Origin: Adiantum capillus-veneris
Taxonomy: Eukaryota; Streptophyta; Polypodiopsida; Polypodiales; Pteridaceae
Length of the DNA: 62,000 nt
Assembly (NCBI GenBank): GCA_014529385.2
Contig: CM043960.1
Location: forward strand, 118,924,543-118,986,542
Reading direction: 5' to 3'
The notes beneath the pieces are model-generated. The model was not told the origin of the DNA, did no database searches, and worked only from the letters and a program-made list of their open reading frames with translations. Position numbers and translations under genes: made by a program. Below, piece by piece: positions 46,287 through 59,255 of the stretch. How positions within the stretch are numbered: the first letter of the stretch is position 1; every line of letters begins with the position of its first letter.

Positions 46287-46789
46287 CCGCATACAATGGA
46301 GGCCTTCCAGGGCTAGCTTCCACTCACGGCAAACTACTTGGGTGAGCGAGAGAGACGCGAGCGCATTAATTAGCCTCCTGCATGACAGAGCGCGAGTGGC
46401 AGAGACTCCGACATAGGGAAACAGGACTTACTTCTAATGCGTGGGAGGTTGTACACGTGATCCTTGGAGGGTGGCTCTTTATACACCTATGAACGGTCCA
46501 TGAAAGGGTAGGCTCTCCTCCATTCATAGATACCCACCACACCTAGACTCCAACACCCATAGGCAGGTGGTAGGGGTGTCATAGTCCTCTCTTCCACTCC
46601 ATTTTTTTATACAAAGGAATCTTTGTTTTGTACAATTACCTCAGCTCTTTTAACTGCAACACCTTTAGCTTTCTTCCACATGTGTAGAGACACATAGCGC
46701 TACTAACCAATACCCTAACCACCCAAAAAGCTCCAATTTTGGCTCCTAAAACTCGCTCTCCCCTTAGGTGGCCTTAAGTTGGCCTTAAG
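46286..46789. other. No gene recognised
   Basis: Plain DNA between the LINE flank and the duplicated L1 segment. Only the short GGTGGCCTTAAGTTGGCCTTAAG doublet near 46768 stands out, directly before the start of homology at 46790. Confidence 0.5.
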
Positions 46790-48194
46790 AGATTTGATTG
46801 GCTTTTGACCAAAATAAACAACAAAATGAGAAGATGGAGTTTTGTGCTCCTCCGCTTCCATAGTAGATTCATGGTAATCAATGCTTTCATGATACCGTAC
46901 ATTTCATTTGTATTACCGTTGCTAAAATTGAGAAAATCCAATTGGAAAGAATTCTTGAAGCCTATCAAGCGGTTTTTATGGAAAAGCAACATGAAAGCCA
47001 AAACCTCTTGCCAATGTGGGAGATGGGAATGGGTAGAAAGACCTAAGAATCAAGGCAGAATCGAGACTAGTGACCCCGTGGTGCATGCAGAAGCTTCGTG
47101 TGCCAAACTTGTTGTCTCTTTGACGAACCAGAAACAGGAGTGGGCTATCATGGCCTAGGATATGATAAACGACGCAAAGCTTGCCACAAAAGGGGGCATG
47201 TGGAAGAAGACCATTGTGTCAGACAAGATGTTGGCACCTTGTTGGACATCCCTCAAGCTTGATGGCTGCACAGGGGAACTAGCATGAAAGTGTAACAAAG
47301 CAGCCTCAACTATGGAATGGGGGGAGAAGTTCAGATACTTCAAGGATTCCTCCCTCAATTCATCCCCCTGGCTCTCTAAACTTGGAAGGGGCTCCTTGGA
47401 CCCCTTTTGGAGGGATGTTGCATGCCTAGTGAATAACAAAGGAATCTCTAAACCTTCTAATATTTGGGATGACAGAAGCTTGTGCTGCCGGAAGAATGTG
47501 GAGCTCATGGCGTTACAACATAAGATGGGTATATACAAAAGTCTTATGATTAGTAGACTCTTGGAAGTGTTGACATCCTCATTTCCACCTATCTGCGGAT
47601 CATGAATAGATTGGAGAGCTTGGCATTGGCCGAAAGACAAAGTGTTCTCGCTTCCCAATACTCAGAGTACCTATAATGTGTTGGTGTACAAAGCGGATTG
47701 GTTTGCCCCACTCAACACAATTTGGAAGAAAAACTGGTCAAACGAATGTTGGCAAAATAGTGTTACTACCATCTAGGAGATTGAAGGGCGTGGATACATA
47801 AAGGTATTCATCTAGAAGGTGCTCTAGGGAGACTTGCCTACTAGGATTAAGGTGCACGCTAGAGGGATCGGCTCTGAAACTTGCTCTGGCTATAGATCAG
47901 CTTCGTAACACCACCTTCATCTATTCAAAAAGTACCCTACTTTGCGGGGACTAGCCGCTAGGGTTTGCAAGTAGGTACGAAGGACTTGGAAGATCATCTT
48001 CTTTATGGATGACTTGGTGTTGGGAGGGCGTGGTATCCAAAGTCAGGCCGTTTAATTAAGTGTGCACACAAATTACCATATTGTGCTACCTAAACTAGGT
48101 CTATAAGTCCAACAATCTTTGAGTCTTTGGGGACAAATTGGATGTAGCTCTGTTTTATTATATTGTGCATTTGAGCACTGAACTGATACATGTT
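46790..48194 (+). mobile_element. 5'-truncated L1-like LINE copy (copy B)
   Basis: Homology with 33733-34424 and 36018-36730 begins abruptly at AGATTTGATTGGC (46790). The frame 46805-47158 reads TKINNKMRRWSFVLLRFHSR and NAFMIPYISFVLPLLKL. It runs through the solo-LTR site without interruption (47471-47487) and into the C-terminal cysteine region near 47810-47890. Stops are largely shared with copy A, so both descend from an already inactive sequence or one copied the other. Confidence 0.8.
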
Positions 48195-48203
48195 TGTAGA
48201 CCC

Positions 48204-48448
48204 TCGGGGGGTTCACTATGTGTAAAACTACCATATCATGTGCGTTCAAGACATGTTGTAAAACCCCTTATCTGTGAATTTTGTTAGGAATATAATGTAC
48301 CCTTTTCTTTTAAAATCTGAAAGTTTGTTTCAAATTTGAAAAAATAATGCCCTTTTGTATATATATTTTTGTAAGTTTCAAGAACATTAAATACCCTTCT
48401 GTTGAACTCACGTGATAGGTTACATTTTTATTAGGTGACCTCCCCGGG
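48204..48448. mobile_element. 245-bp MITE with 9-bp target duplication
   Basis: TGTAGACCC lies on both sides (48195-48203 and 48449-48457), while the paralogous site at 36731-36739 has it once. The ends are TCGGGGGGTTCAC and GTGACCTCCCCGGG, imperfect inverted repeats. The 9-bp duplication suggests a Mutator-like element. The interior is AT-rich with no frame. A related segment is at about 29637-29870. Confidence 0.9.
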
Positions 48449-49508
48449 TGTAGACCCCAATATATTTTCACATTTTGTATCAAACTCGGGTTAATTTGGG
48501 ATCTGCATGGGCATGCATTGCATAAGTATGCATGTTTAACATGATTTTATGTCTGCTGCATCTGGATGGTTGGTTACTGCTTGAAACATTGAATATTATT
48601 TATAATTGAAATTTGAATGCTTGGTCCCTGTTTTGCGGGAAGCTTAAAAGTCTGCTTGGTATTCTATGACCTAGATTCTGTCTTTAACTTAGAGAGCTAG
48701 ATAGTGTACATCTTAGGAAGGAAACTCAAGTTCAACTCTAGCGGTAGTGTAGGGATAGTTTTGAGAAGGAGAGAACAAAAGTCTTTTTGCCATGCTAAAA
48801 GAATTAGGGTTTAGTGTCTTTTTAACTACTAAAATGACAATGTCCTGGCTAGACTCTGTGACTGCCTTAAAGGGAGTCGATGTTGATTTTTGAAAAGTTT
48901 TAGTAACGCGGAGGAGTTGTAGAATTTGGATCTATAAATCCAGGAGACTTTCAAGTTTGACCTTTTTTTCTTCGCATTGCGAGCACGAAGTGTATAAGAT
49001 GTATTCGGCGAGAATTAGAGAGAAAGAATAGAGAGATAGAGGTCTTGAGTTCAATTCTCATTGGATAGATCTTTAAGATCTCGTGGATTTACCCCTACGC
49101 AATTTAAGAAACTATAAAAGGTGGGAACAAGGTCTTCATAGACCATTATGATTGGAAGAAAAAAATTAATTAAAAAAAAACTTTGTTCTGGTTGACAGCT
49201 ATGAACCGCCGCGAGGGGGAGCGTGCATGAGGAGAGAGAGAGAGTCATCAGGACGCTGGAGGGGGGATGAAGAGAGCGAGGGAGTCCATACTTCCCTCAG
49301 TGAGAGAGAAGGACCGCGAGGAGGAAGGCCGCCCCGGGTGCGCATCAATGGAGAGAGAGAGAGCGCGTGAGCCCGAGACAAAGAGTGAGAGCCGAAGGGG
49401 GTGGTTGCAGAGGGATGAGATGGGGGAGAAAGGTTGCAAGTTAGAGAGAGGGAGAGAATGCGTTTCTGTGTAGAGAGAGAGATAGGAAACTCGGAGTGTC
49501 TGTGTGTC
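48449..49508. repeat. Non-coding part of the duplicated segment (copy B)
   Basis: It matches 36731-37829, including the A-rich and GA-rich stretches, with scattered substitutions and a deletion of about 40 bp near 49480. Homology ends at GTGTCTGTGTGTC (about 49508). Confidence 0.8.
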
Positions 49509-49974
49509 GGCTCGTGATAATTTTCGAGCACCAGTCCGCGCTGGCAAGTTGCCACCTCAGCCGTAGAGCCACGCTGGCCGTCGCGAGAAAAGTCAATGCC
49601 GGCGCCGCTTTGTACTGCAGCCGAAAGCCTGCACACTGGAACCTTGGAAAGCTTTAGCTCTAAACGCCTGAACGGCTAAAGGGCAGAGCCGATTGCAGAG
49701 TCCGCCAAAGGACGCCCTCTCCCTCTCTTCTCTGAAGCACACACTCTCTACGCCGCCGCCCGCCTGCATTGGGACTGCACTGGCACGAGCCCCCGAAGCC
49801 GGGAGCCCTTTCGTTTTCCGCCCTCAGGCCCTCCTTTACAGCCCCTACGTCTGCGCATTTATTTAGAGAGAGAGAGAGAAAGAGAGATCACCCTGGTCGA
49901 GCCGGGTGAGCCGGGTGCTTGGTCTGCGCTATTTATTTATTTAGAGAGAGAGAGAGAGAGAAGAGAGAGACTCT

Positions 49975-50011
<37 letters not shown>

Positions 50012-50119
50012 TCAGTCCAGAGAAAAATGGAGAGAGAGAGAGAAGAGTATTTTTCTAAATACTCTTGGCAAAATCCAAGGAATATAGGAAATTGAAGTAT
50101 GATTTTGTTGGAACATCGT

Positions 50120-50178
<59 letters not shown>

Positions 50179-50799
50179 TATGGCCAATTCCATGATTTTC
50201 ATTTGCCAACCCAATTAAATATAACTTTATAAACTAAATAGCATAAATAGATATGGCCTAACCTAGAGACTAAATGATAATTGCCCAACTCATTTAAAAG
50301 GCCAACCATGTCTCTCTTAAGCCCTTGAGCTTAAGTCTCTCTGCATTACCATACTACCTTCTCTTCTCCATCTCTACATTATATTTACTATCTAAATAAG
50401 TTCATTTGCTTAAGCACTCTTTGCTAAGGCAATGATTTCATTTCCTAAACCTTTTGATTTCATTACATTCTCTTCCTTCCATCTATCTTCTTCATCTCTA
50501 CATGTCAATTGTAGTCCCACTTAACCTCTATCCAACTCATGTCCAAAGTAATGGTTCGCGAGTATGAATAACATCTTCTCTTGGCGCATTCGCGAAGACC
50601 ATCGGTGGATTCCAACAAGAACCCTCAAAGGGAGCTAATCATTGTCTTCTCCAAATTTTTCATCCACATCAACTAATGGCGATTCAAGGTTAGTTTGGGC
50701 GAATTGGCCTATAGTTGATTCAATTGATATAAAATTTAATTTGATATCATTATATTGCCCGTTTAACCTCTTGTTCTACAAGCAAGCATACTAATGTCG

Positions 50800-50836
<37 letters not shown>
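49509..50836. other. GC-rich patch, microsatellites and MULE gene upstream DNA
   Basis: 49509-49860 is GC-rich with no convincing frame. GA-type tracts lie at 49866-49890 and 49942-50012. A (GT)n(GA)n lies at 50120-50175 and (GT)n at 50803-50833. The (GT)n directly precedes TAG/CAATGG at the start of the MULE-like frame and could be the pyrimidine-poor end of an intron or simply the leader. Confidence 0.5.
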
Positions 50837-51900
50837 CAATGGAGACCCAAATTGAACTCCAACATCCACCTAGTGGTCCCTTCAATGCAAATGAACTCAA
50901 ATGGGTAGAGAAGAAGTGTGATAAGTCTATTTTTGGACATATTTGTGTTGCATACTTTCCTTGGAATCGCTTGGGGGATTTTCTCAAGGGGGAAGAGACT
51001 CTTGCAAACATGGGAACTAATTTTAGGCGTCATTCGGTTAGAAGAATTCAAATGGGTAGCTTGAAGCAACCCACTATTGAGAGCTATTTAGAAGAAGTCC
51101 TATTTTGGTGTGTTTATGGTCCTAAAGATATGTGTGGAAAGCAAACAATGATTCCACGCACCGAGAAGACCCCAAAGATAGGGAAAGGAAGCCATCCACA
51201 CTATTTAAAAGGAAATCGAATGTGTGGTTGCCAATGCCACTTCTTTGCAAAGAGATTGTATCTCCTTGAAGATGTCACTTGCATTCGCTACATTCAAATG
51301 CATCATGTTATGAGAATGACGAGCTTTGCCATAAAGAAGGCATGGTGACAAGCTTAGGCCGAAATCTATGCTTTGCACCTTGGCTTTCTCTAGAAATCAA
51401 ATCATGGGTCTTCGACATGTTATGCAAGGGATACACTCCAATCCAAGTTCATGAAACACATATCCAAATAGTTCTTGAGAAAAAGGTGAACAATTCAAAC
51501 TACACATTGGCACGGGATGATTTTCTTTCAGTTAGAGATATCCTCAATATTGCAAGAAAGCATGCAAGTACTACATATGAACTACATTCTAGTGATGCCC
51601 AAAGTGTTCGAATGTCAACATGCCCACGATGTGTTCTACTACGAGGAGATGGACGCTACACATAAAAAACCCTTTGTACTTGGCATCCAAACACATTGGC
51701 AACTTGAGAGGTTTGATCTCTACGGCAACAATGGAATAATTTCTATGGACTCCACTTTTGGGACAAACTTTTACAAGGTAGACTCTATATATCAAAGTGA
51801 CATTTTTAGAGAAGATATGTTTATGATCTCTCTCTAATTTTAAATTTCATTTTGTAGTTTCAACTCTACACCATTCTAGTCTTTGATAGTTATCAAAATG
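50837..51900 (+). pseudogene. MULE/ZSWIM-like transposase gene, 5' part, cut by a retrotransposon
   Basis: From ATG 50837 the frame reads PPSGPFNANELKWVEKKC, then a Cys/His stretch (MCGCQCHFFAKRLYLLEDV, HHV), then, after a frameshift near 51305, LCHKEG and a helical region (FLSVRDILNIARKHASTTYE). After a second shift near 51612 come FVLGIQTHWQLERFDLYG and ISMDSTFGTNFYK, the first catalytic region of the MULE/ZSWIM RNase H-like fold. A good intron (51778-51857, GTAGAC...TTTGTAG) leads to an exon reading FQLYTILVFDSYQN that stops at 51900, where the gypsy LTR begins. The rest would lie beyond the window. Family naming is from motif style. Confidence 0.65.
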
Positions 51901-53489
51901 TGTAACATTTAATGGCCTAATAACTTATGTGTAGCGGAAATTAACATGAACATAGTGGGCATTTCATTAGAATAGATTCCTAATGAGAATTACAAGAGTG
52001 CTTGGGTGGAGAGAGTAACAAAAAGCATAACACCTAGTTAGATAGCATCAACAATACTTTCAAAAGAGAGAGCAATTAAGCTATTGACAACAGTTGAGGA
52101 CCAGATTTTCATGGAGTCGGTCCCCCCTCCAAAAGGCTTTGTATTATGGTTTCTCCCATCAAGAGAGACATTGTACAATACAATTCTTTGTGTTCCTTCA
52201 AGACTAGCTAGTGCAATGAAGATGGAAACTTCATGCACTAAGCAAAACACTTAACAAACACAACTTGAATTATCCCCGTTCTCAGACCCAAAACCTCACA
52301 CACCTTTGAAGATGGTGAGAGCTAGCAGGGTATGAGAGTAGATTGAGAGGAAGAAGGAGTATCTTACGAGAAAGATGTACATCTCCTCACATAATCACTC
52401 ATATTAGCATAGCTTAGCTTAGTAATTAGCTTGGTAGAGGAGATAAGCATGCATTGAAGCTTGGCTCTTGGTTGGATTTGCATCTACATGCCAAGAGAGT
52501 GTTGATGTAGGCTTCTATCTCACAAGCTTGGAGTAGGTGATGAGCTCTCCATTAAAGCTTGGGAGGAGATAGAGTATTCTTCCTTCACACATGGTCAAGT
52601 GTGAGTGTGTGTGTGTCAATGCCAAGCAAAAATCAGCCCCCTCTCTCTCTTGGGCGAGCCCTTGTTGCTAATTTGGTCTGGCTTTTGCCTCATTGGACCT
52701 CCCCAAGTCAAGCCAATGGGTATTAAGCAGCATAAGTGATATCCTTCTGACATGTGTCCCCCTTTCCCCTTTTGTGAGAGCTTTAGGTAATTAAATAATT
52801 AAACTAAATTCTCATTGGACCCCTTTGCCTCCTGGCCAATAGGAATCAGGCAAGCCATGGGGCTCCTGAATGCTCATTGGACCCCTTCGGAGACTGCCCA
52901 ATAGTCTTCTAGGAGACTTAATTCTCATTGGTTTCTTTTATTAAATGTTTTTAAATTAATTAAACTAGATTTACTCTAGCTTAATTCTCATTGGTCCACT
53001 TCAAGGGTCATCCAATAGAAATTGGGCACACCTTGTGGGCATCTGCCCTAGGGAGCTGACATGTGTCCCTCATTCCCTTTGTGTAAAGGGAGCCTGTGTG
53101 TGTGTGTGTGGCTTTCTCTCTCATCCCCTACCTTTAGGGCTCGCCCCCTCCCATGTAGGGATGTGCAAAGACTTTTAGGGCACACACAAAGCATCCAATT
53201 TTCCCTTGGGTTGACCTTTGGACACAACCTTTGAATTTTGGAACCTTAGCATTTTGGAAGTCTTAATGGGCTGAACCTTAGGGTCTTTTTAGCCCATTGT
53301 TGCACATGGCTCTTTTGCAGATGGCCTCCCCTTTGGATCCCTATTTTCCCTCTTTTCGATCCCTACTGTGGCCGGTCTGCTAGCTTAGTCAATAATCTAG
53401 CTTTTTCTCCCCTGGCACTTCCCCACATTAAATGATCAATTTAATATGAGAAAATCATTTAGGAGAATTAGATATTGATTATTATGACA
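51901..53489 (-). repeat. 3' LTR of gypsy copy 2
   Basis: This 1589-bp LTR has the same ends as the others. Several variants (CACACCTTGTGGGC, CCTACCTTTAGGGC) are shared with the solo LTR at 34.4-36.0 kb rather than with copy 1, so these two are the closer pair. Confidence 0.93.
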
Positions 53490-54107
53490 TTACCTCTCTC
53501 TTGAAATCATAGTCGTCCTCGACTATGGTGTAGAGAAGATAAAGCATATTCATTAGTCCTTTTCTTAGCGGGTAGAGGATCCCTATGTTACCCTACGACA
53601 TCATTCCACAATGGATGACTAGTCCATTTGGCGCTTGAGAGCCTGAGGCTACCGCAAGCATGTCTACATATCAGTCCTATCAGTTTTCCATAGTAGAGTG
53701 ACAAGCTCTACTTGGTGTTTGGGAGACGTCGTCTCCACAAACTTGATCTAAGCATGCATACTACTTCATTTTTGTGCACAAATAAAGAAAAAGAGAGTCT
53801 TATAAGACAAAATAATTTTGTTCAATTTTAACATTTTGTACATTTGCTTACTCTTGGGAAGCATTGTAAGCATTGACAAAGTTTAGGTTATCCTTTAATT
53901 GTATTCCTTGCATCCATCTAGCATCTTCAAAAGGATAATTCTTAAACTTAATAAGATATTGTCGGATAGTCTTACCGCCTCTTAGTACCTTGTCTTCATG
54001 TCAGAGAATGAACTCGGGTTGCAGCAGCTCTTCTTGGTCCTCGATCTCCGGTGGGTCTTCAATAGTTGGTTCTTGAGATGGCTCTCCTTTGTAAGGCTTT
54101 AATAGGC

Positions 54108-57032
54108 TCACATGAAAAGCATTGGTATGAGCCAATGATTGGGCAACTTGAGTTGATAGGCCATCTCACTGATTGGCCTAAGAATCTGAAAGGGACGATA
54201 GTACCTTTTTGCTAGTTTAGCATAGTACTTTTGGTGGCCCGTAGGATTCTTGCCCGTCGTGTGCCTCAATCGAGCCTTGGGAAACTTTAACAAGACCCAA
54301 TCGTTTTCTTTAAAGGCTTGCGCTCTTCTGTGCTTGTCAGCAGCAGCCTTTTTCCTTTGCTGTGAGATAGAGATAGCATCCTTAATCTTTTGAAAAGATT
54401 CTTGTAGGTCTCGGCTATACTCATGTGCAGCGAAGATCTTCCCATGTACCTTAAGTAGCAAGGGACTTTTTGATCTTCCCTCAATTACCTCAAAAGGTGC
54501 TTTTCCCGTGGAAGTATGTACAGTGTTATTGTAAGCATATTCCACTAAGGGTAAGTACTTCTCCCATTGGGATCTTTGATCTACTTCCGTTACATAGGAT
54601 TTTAGTAGATCGAGAATGGTTAGGTTAGCTATTTCACTTTGGCCATCAATTTGTGGATGATAGGCCGAAGAGAAGTTTAGCCTTGTTCCTAAATTCTCAA
54701 AGAGACCCTTCTAGAAATTACTGGTCATTCTAGGATCTCTATCCGACACTATGGACATTGGCAAGCCATGGTATTTGAAAATTTGTGAAATGAAGAGGGT
54801 TGCCATTTTATGGGCTTTGATAGTCTTTTTGACAGGTATAAAATGAGCTTGTTTACTGAACCTGTCTACTATCGTCCATATTCCGACATTCCCATGGATA
54901 GACTTAGGCAATCCAAAGATAAAATCCATGGATATGCTCTCCCATGGTGAATTAGGGATTGGCAAGGGTTGAAGCAATCCAGGTTGCTTCCCTCTATCAA
55001 ATTTTGTCTTTTGACATACCACACATTTGGAAACATACTCTTGTATGTTCACTTTCATGGTAGGCCAATAGAAATATGTTTCAATTCCCTTTAAGGTAGA
55101 CTGAATCCCTCTATGCCCCGCATACGGGGGAGCATGAGATTCATACATTACTTTCTCACGCAGGGAGTTAGTAACGCATAGTCTATTGCCATAGAGAAGA
55201 TAACCATCTTGTAAAGTAAATGGTTCTTCTTTCTTACCTAATGTAAGGGCTGAAATCATATCTCTAAAATCGGGATCAATAGCATACTCATCTATCATTG
55301 AAGATAGATCATTGTGAGTTGCTATGGAAACCGCATTCACTCTCGGCCGTCTTGAGAGTGCATCGGCTACTTGATTATGCTTGCCAGCAATGTGAGCAAT
55401 ATGAAAATGAAATTGTGAAAGGAAATTTGCCCACCTCATTTGTTTGTCAGAGAGCTTGGTCTGCGTCATGAAGTACTTAAGACTTTGGTGATCCGTTCAC
55501 AGAATGAAAGGAGTCCCCAATAAATAGTGCTTCCATGAGTCTAAGGCATGTAGAACTGGAAGGAGTTCCTTTTCGTATATGCCTAGAGCTTGCTCAACAG
55601 GGTCAAGCCTTCGGCTCTCATAGCCTATGGTGTGCCCTTCTTGGAGCAAAATAGCTCCAAGGCAATCACCACAAGCATCACATTGGACCTCAAATGGTTT
55701 TGAGAGATCCGGTAGTGTAAGCACAGGTTGAGAGATAAGCTTTTCGAAAGCATTGTTCTCCTTAGCAGACCATGTATACCTAACGCTTTTCTTTGTTAAG
55801 TCATGTAATGGTCCCGCAATTTGTGAGAACTTTTCTATGAAGCGTCTATAGTATGCACACATACCTATGAAGCTTCTTAGTTCATGAAGATTCCTTGGTT
55901 TAGGCCATCCTTTTATTACCTCTAACTTGGATGGATCCATTTGGATGCCATCTTGAGAGATAATGTGACCTAAATACTGAATCTCTTGCAAGAAAAATTC
56001 ACTTTTCTTTCGATTAACATAAAGTTTATTCTCTCTTAAAACTTGAAATATTACCTGGAGGTGTTGCTTTTGTTCCTCCAATGAATTAGAGTAGATGATA
56101 ATATCATCAAAGAACACTCCAGTGAAGGTTCGATGAGGCCTGAACAACTTCTCCATCAAGCGGTTGAATGTGGCTGGTGCATTGGTCAAGCCAAAAGGCA
56201 TGACAATGTATTCGTAAAGACCAAATGTAGTACGAAATGCGGTCTTTACAATGTCTTGATCAACTATCCTTATTTGATGATAGCCACTTTTTAGGTCAAC
56301 CCTACTGAAGTAGGTCGATCCTTGTAGCTTATCAAATAGGTCTTCTACCCGTGGAACGGGAAACCTATTCTTGATAGTGATCCTATTTAGTGCTCTATAG
56401 TCGACACACATACGATATGTGCCATCTTTCTTTTGCACTAATAGCACAGGTGAGCAAAATGGAGATGAGCTAGGCCTAACCATGCCCTTCTCAACTAACT
56501 CATGCACTTGCCGCATAATCTCATCTTGTTGAGCTTGAGAAACTCTATAAGGAGGTTTATTAGGCGGTGAACTTCCTAGAAGAAGAAGTTCAATTGCATG
56601 GTCATCATTACCTCGTTTAGGAGGTAGCTCACAAGGGATGTTGTCAATAAAAACATCTTGAAACCCCTTGAGAAAATTGGATAACTCTAATTCCTTTTGG
56701 TTGCTTTTATTTTCGTTTGTTAAAGCATTAGGTTCATTTTGAGAATATTTAACAAAAATCATGTACATGGAAATAGAGCTCTTTATTGACTTGTTGAAAG
56801 CTGGTGTATGTACAATGGGGATGGTGTTACCCATTTCCTTAGCATCTATATACATGTCTTTTTCCCTGAACTTAAAGGAGATTCTCCTTTCAGGAAATTT
56901 AACATCGGCAGCCAGGCGGTCAAACCATGGTGCCCCTAGGATTACATCCTCATGCTTGAGAGGAGAGATAAAGAAGTCCTCTTTGTCCACATAGCCTTGG
57001 ACATGAAGCCTCAATTTCCCAATTAAGGGAGT
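54108..57032 (-). pseudogene. Ty3 pol of copy 2: protease end, RT, RNase H, integrase
   Basis: One frame runs from 57032 to about 54126, broken only by TGA at 55497-55499 and TAG at 54711-54713. RT blocks KKDGTYRMCVDYRALN, FSRVDLKSGYHQI and FFDDIIIYS, RNase H (PFEVQCDACGDCLGAIL, YEKELLPVLHALDSWKHYLL), the integrase zinc region and core (SMDFIFGLPKS, DRFSKQAHFIP) are all present. The TGA is explained by a C-to-T change at a CpG (copy 1 has TTCGCAG, copy 2 TTCACAG). The TAG is shared with copy 1. A 1-nt deletion near 54126 shifts the chromodomain-like end out of frame. Confidence 0.88.
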
Positions 57033-57059
57033 CACTACAAGAGGTTGTGTGCTCTTGTG

Positions 57060-57290
57060 ACGCTGTAGCGACGGAAATACATTGGGTTTTTATAACCCCC
57101 GACGTCGCTAAAACCATCGCTAATAGCGTCGCTACGAGAGCGTCGCTATATGTGTCGCTATAGGCGTCACTATATGCGTCGCTATATAGAGACGCTCATA
57201 GCGACGGTTATAGCGACGTTTTCACAGAAGTCTATAGCGACGATTATAGCGACGCTCCAGAGCCATAAATAGCGATGGTTATAGCGACGC
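57060..57290. repeat. CACTA subterminal repeats
   Basis: TAGCGACG or its complement CGTCGCTA (with one-base variants) occurs more than a dozen times in both orientations in about 230 bp. Subterminal arrays like this bind the accessory transposon protein in En/Spm elements. Confidence 0.9.
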
Positions 57291-57670
57291 CCGAGAGATT
57301 TTTTTTTTGGTGACAGGGCATTGAATGCCCTGCCACCCATCAACCATATTGTACTTGATTCACTTTTTAAAAAAAGTGCAAGGGTAGATAATAGACCCAA
57401 AATAGTCACCCACAAGACGCATTGTTTGCAAAATTGACAAGCGTAAAATTGACAATTGTACACATCATAGGCAAAATGAATTGATTGGCAAATGTAATAA
57501 TGACAATTGTACAACATCATAGGCATAAAGAATTGATTGGCAAAATGAAATGCGGTGACAAATGTAATAATATACATGGTTCAAAAAGACGTATAAAATC
57601 CGTCTCATGATACATAAGCTATGAGAAACCCTAAACTAATGCTATCTAGCTACGGCTAAACTGGCATCGT
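57291..57670. other. CACTA 3' non-coding region with small palindrome and internal repeat
   Basis: CAGGGCATTGAATGCCCTG (about 57316-57334) is a near-perfect palindrome after a run of T. Two diverged copies of ATTGATTGGCAAA.TGAAAT/GTAATAATGACAATTGTACA follow (about 57440-57575). No gene is seen. Confidence 0.6.
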
Positions 57671-58980
57671 CTAGTCAGACGTCTCATCGCGTCCAAGTGG
57701 CGTATCTGTCGGATTCTGCAAAAAAAGACAATAAGACAGCTTTCAGTAAGTATAAACATATAACGACATTTATAAAACAATACAAAAAATAGAAAAGAGT
57801 AAACCCTAATACTAACCATGCCTCCGCGAGAACTGAGAATGTCCATCAGGGCGTTTAAGCCCTTCCTGCCTGCGTACTCGGGCTCGTATGGTGTGGGATC
57901 ACGTCCTGTCATCGACCACTGTCAAAACATACAAAGATTTCATTATGTTAGAATTAAAAAACTCATAAACCCTAAACTATCGAACATAAAGAGCAATGCG
58001 AAAACACTTACAAAATCGGCCTCAAATGATGCCCATCCACCGCTCCCCAAGTGGTGCGAGCTCCCTGTCTCTACTCGCGCTCTGGCTGCATCCTTTTGTT
58101 GCTTCCACTTGTCGGGATTCTCGCGCGCTGCTTTCTTCGCATTCTTCCAATCTTCTTTGGCTAGCCAATCTGGCCTGTTCCACCCATGCTTGATTGCTTT
58201 TTGCACTTCGGAACGCTTGTGTTTGTAGTATTCGCGCATTCGAATCTTCATCAGGTCTTCATTGAAGCGCTAATCCCGTGTTGGAACGGGAAACTCATCA
58301 TGAAGTATGCTGATGACTCTGTTTTTTAAATCACTTGATACTTCACTCCATTTGTTTAGTATGTAGTGTCTAAACAACTAAGAGCAAAGACCACGCATGC
58401 GCGAGATCACCTTCTTGCCGTCATCATCCATGATGATGCCGCCGCTGAAGTGGACGGAGTAAGGCAAGCCCTCTGGCCGGTGACGCGTGAACCTGGGTGT
58501 CCCGACAGGGGTCTCTAGCGGCGTGTCGATGGGAGTACGGACGTCAGGTGTCTCCACCGGCGTCTGGGCCCCGAAGCGAGGAGTGTCGAGTGGGTTGGCT
58601 CCTGGCGGAGTAGGTAGAGGTGTGTAGCTGCTAGGAACAGTCAGCCGCGCAAAACCTGGCGTAGATGGCGATGCTGTGGCTGGTGTGGGGGCGGGCAAAG
58701 AAGGGGAGGATAAAGAGCCTCGTCGAACACGAGGCGGTGTGGAGGCATCGGCGGCTGAATCCCCACAACAACCGCCACCGCCACCACTAGAGCGCCGGTG
58801 TCTAGACGAGTGTGAAGATCGTCTCGTCGACGCCGAAGCTTAGGAGCGCGCCGAATGCTCCGAAAGAGAGGGAGATGCAGATGGAGTAGAAACGCGCGAT
58901 GATGCGCCAGAGCGATGACGCTCTACGTACCACTGTCTCTGCTGCGGTGACAAAGAAGAAAGAAACTCCTCATCATCCAT
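57671..58980 (-). pseudogene. CACTA accessory gene (Transposase_24/PttA-like), broken
   Basis: On the minus strand one frame begins MDDEEFLSSLSPQQRQWYVE at 58980, after an acceptor-like TGCAG. It passes through Ser-, Gly- and Pro/Thr-rich regions and a segment SDLKNRVISILHDEFPV and KHGWNRPDWLAKEDWKNAKK, then ARARVETGSSHHLGSGGWAS, to a donor GTAAGT at 58011. A 102-bp exon follows (57918-57817, GRDPTPYEPEYAGRK) and a last exon (57715-57671, NPTDTPLGRDETSD). The RPDWL, SS.HLGSGG and DPTP motifs are typical of plant Ptta/En/Spm transposase proteins. Three in-frame stops (58840-58842, 58378-58380 and near 58270) inactivate it. Confidence 0.8.
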
Positions 58981-59255
58981 ACCTGCATTAAACACACGAA
59001 TATTTAAACTTAATATTGAATGAATAGAGTAGACAATGACGCAAAGACCATTAAATACAATGACGTAATGACGCATATAAATACAATGATGCAATGAATT
59101 GAGTGATAGTCGAAGAGGCAAGTCGAAAACTCAGAATTTTCAATCAAAAGATGTGAGCGCGAGTAGAAAAGAGCGTTATACACCATGGAAGGTACTTAGA
59201 GAGCCAGAGCTTTTACAACACGGAGCAAAATTATTCAAATACAATATTTGTGGCT

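Larger units (their letters stand above)
51901..57032 (-). mobile_element. Ty3/gypsy chromovirus copy 2, cut by a CACTA element
   Basis: Its 3' LTR is 51901-53489, and internal sequence follows to 57032. It matches copy 1 almost base for base, including the polypurine tract. It stops abruptly inside the protease-RT linker (matching copy 1 at about 6270), where CACTACAA starts. Gag and the 5' LTR should lie beyond the other end of the CACTA element, outside the window. The left flank is AAATG (51896-51900); its partner cannot be checked. Confidence 0.93.
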
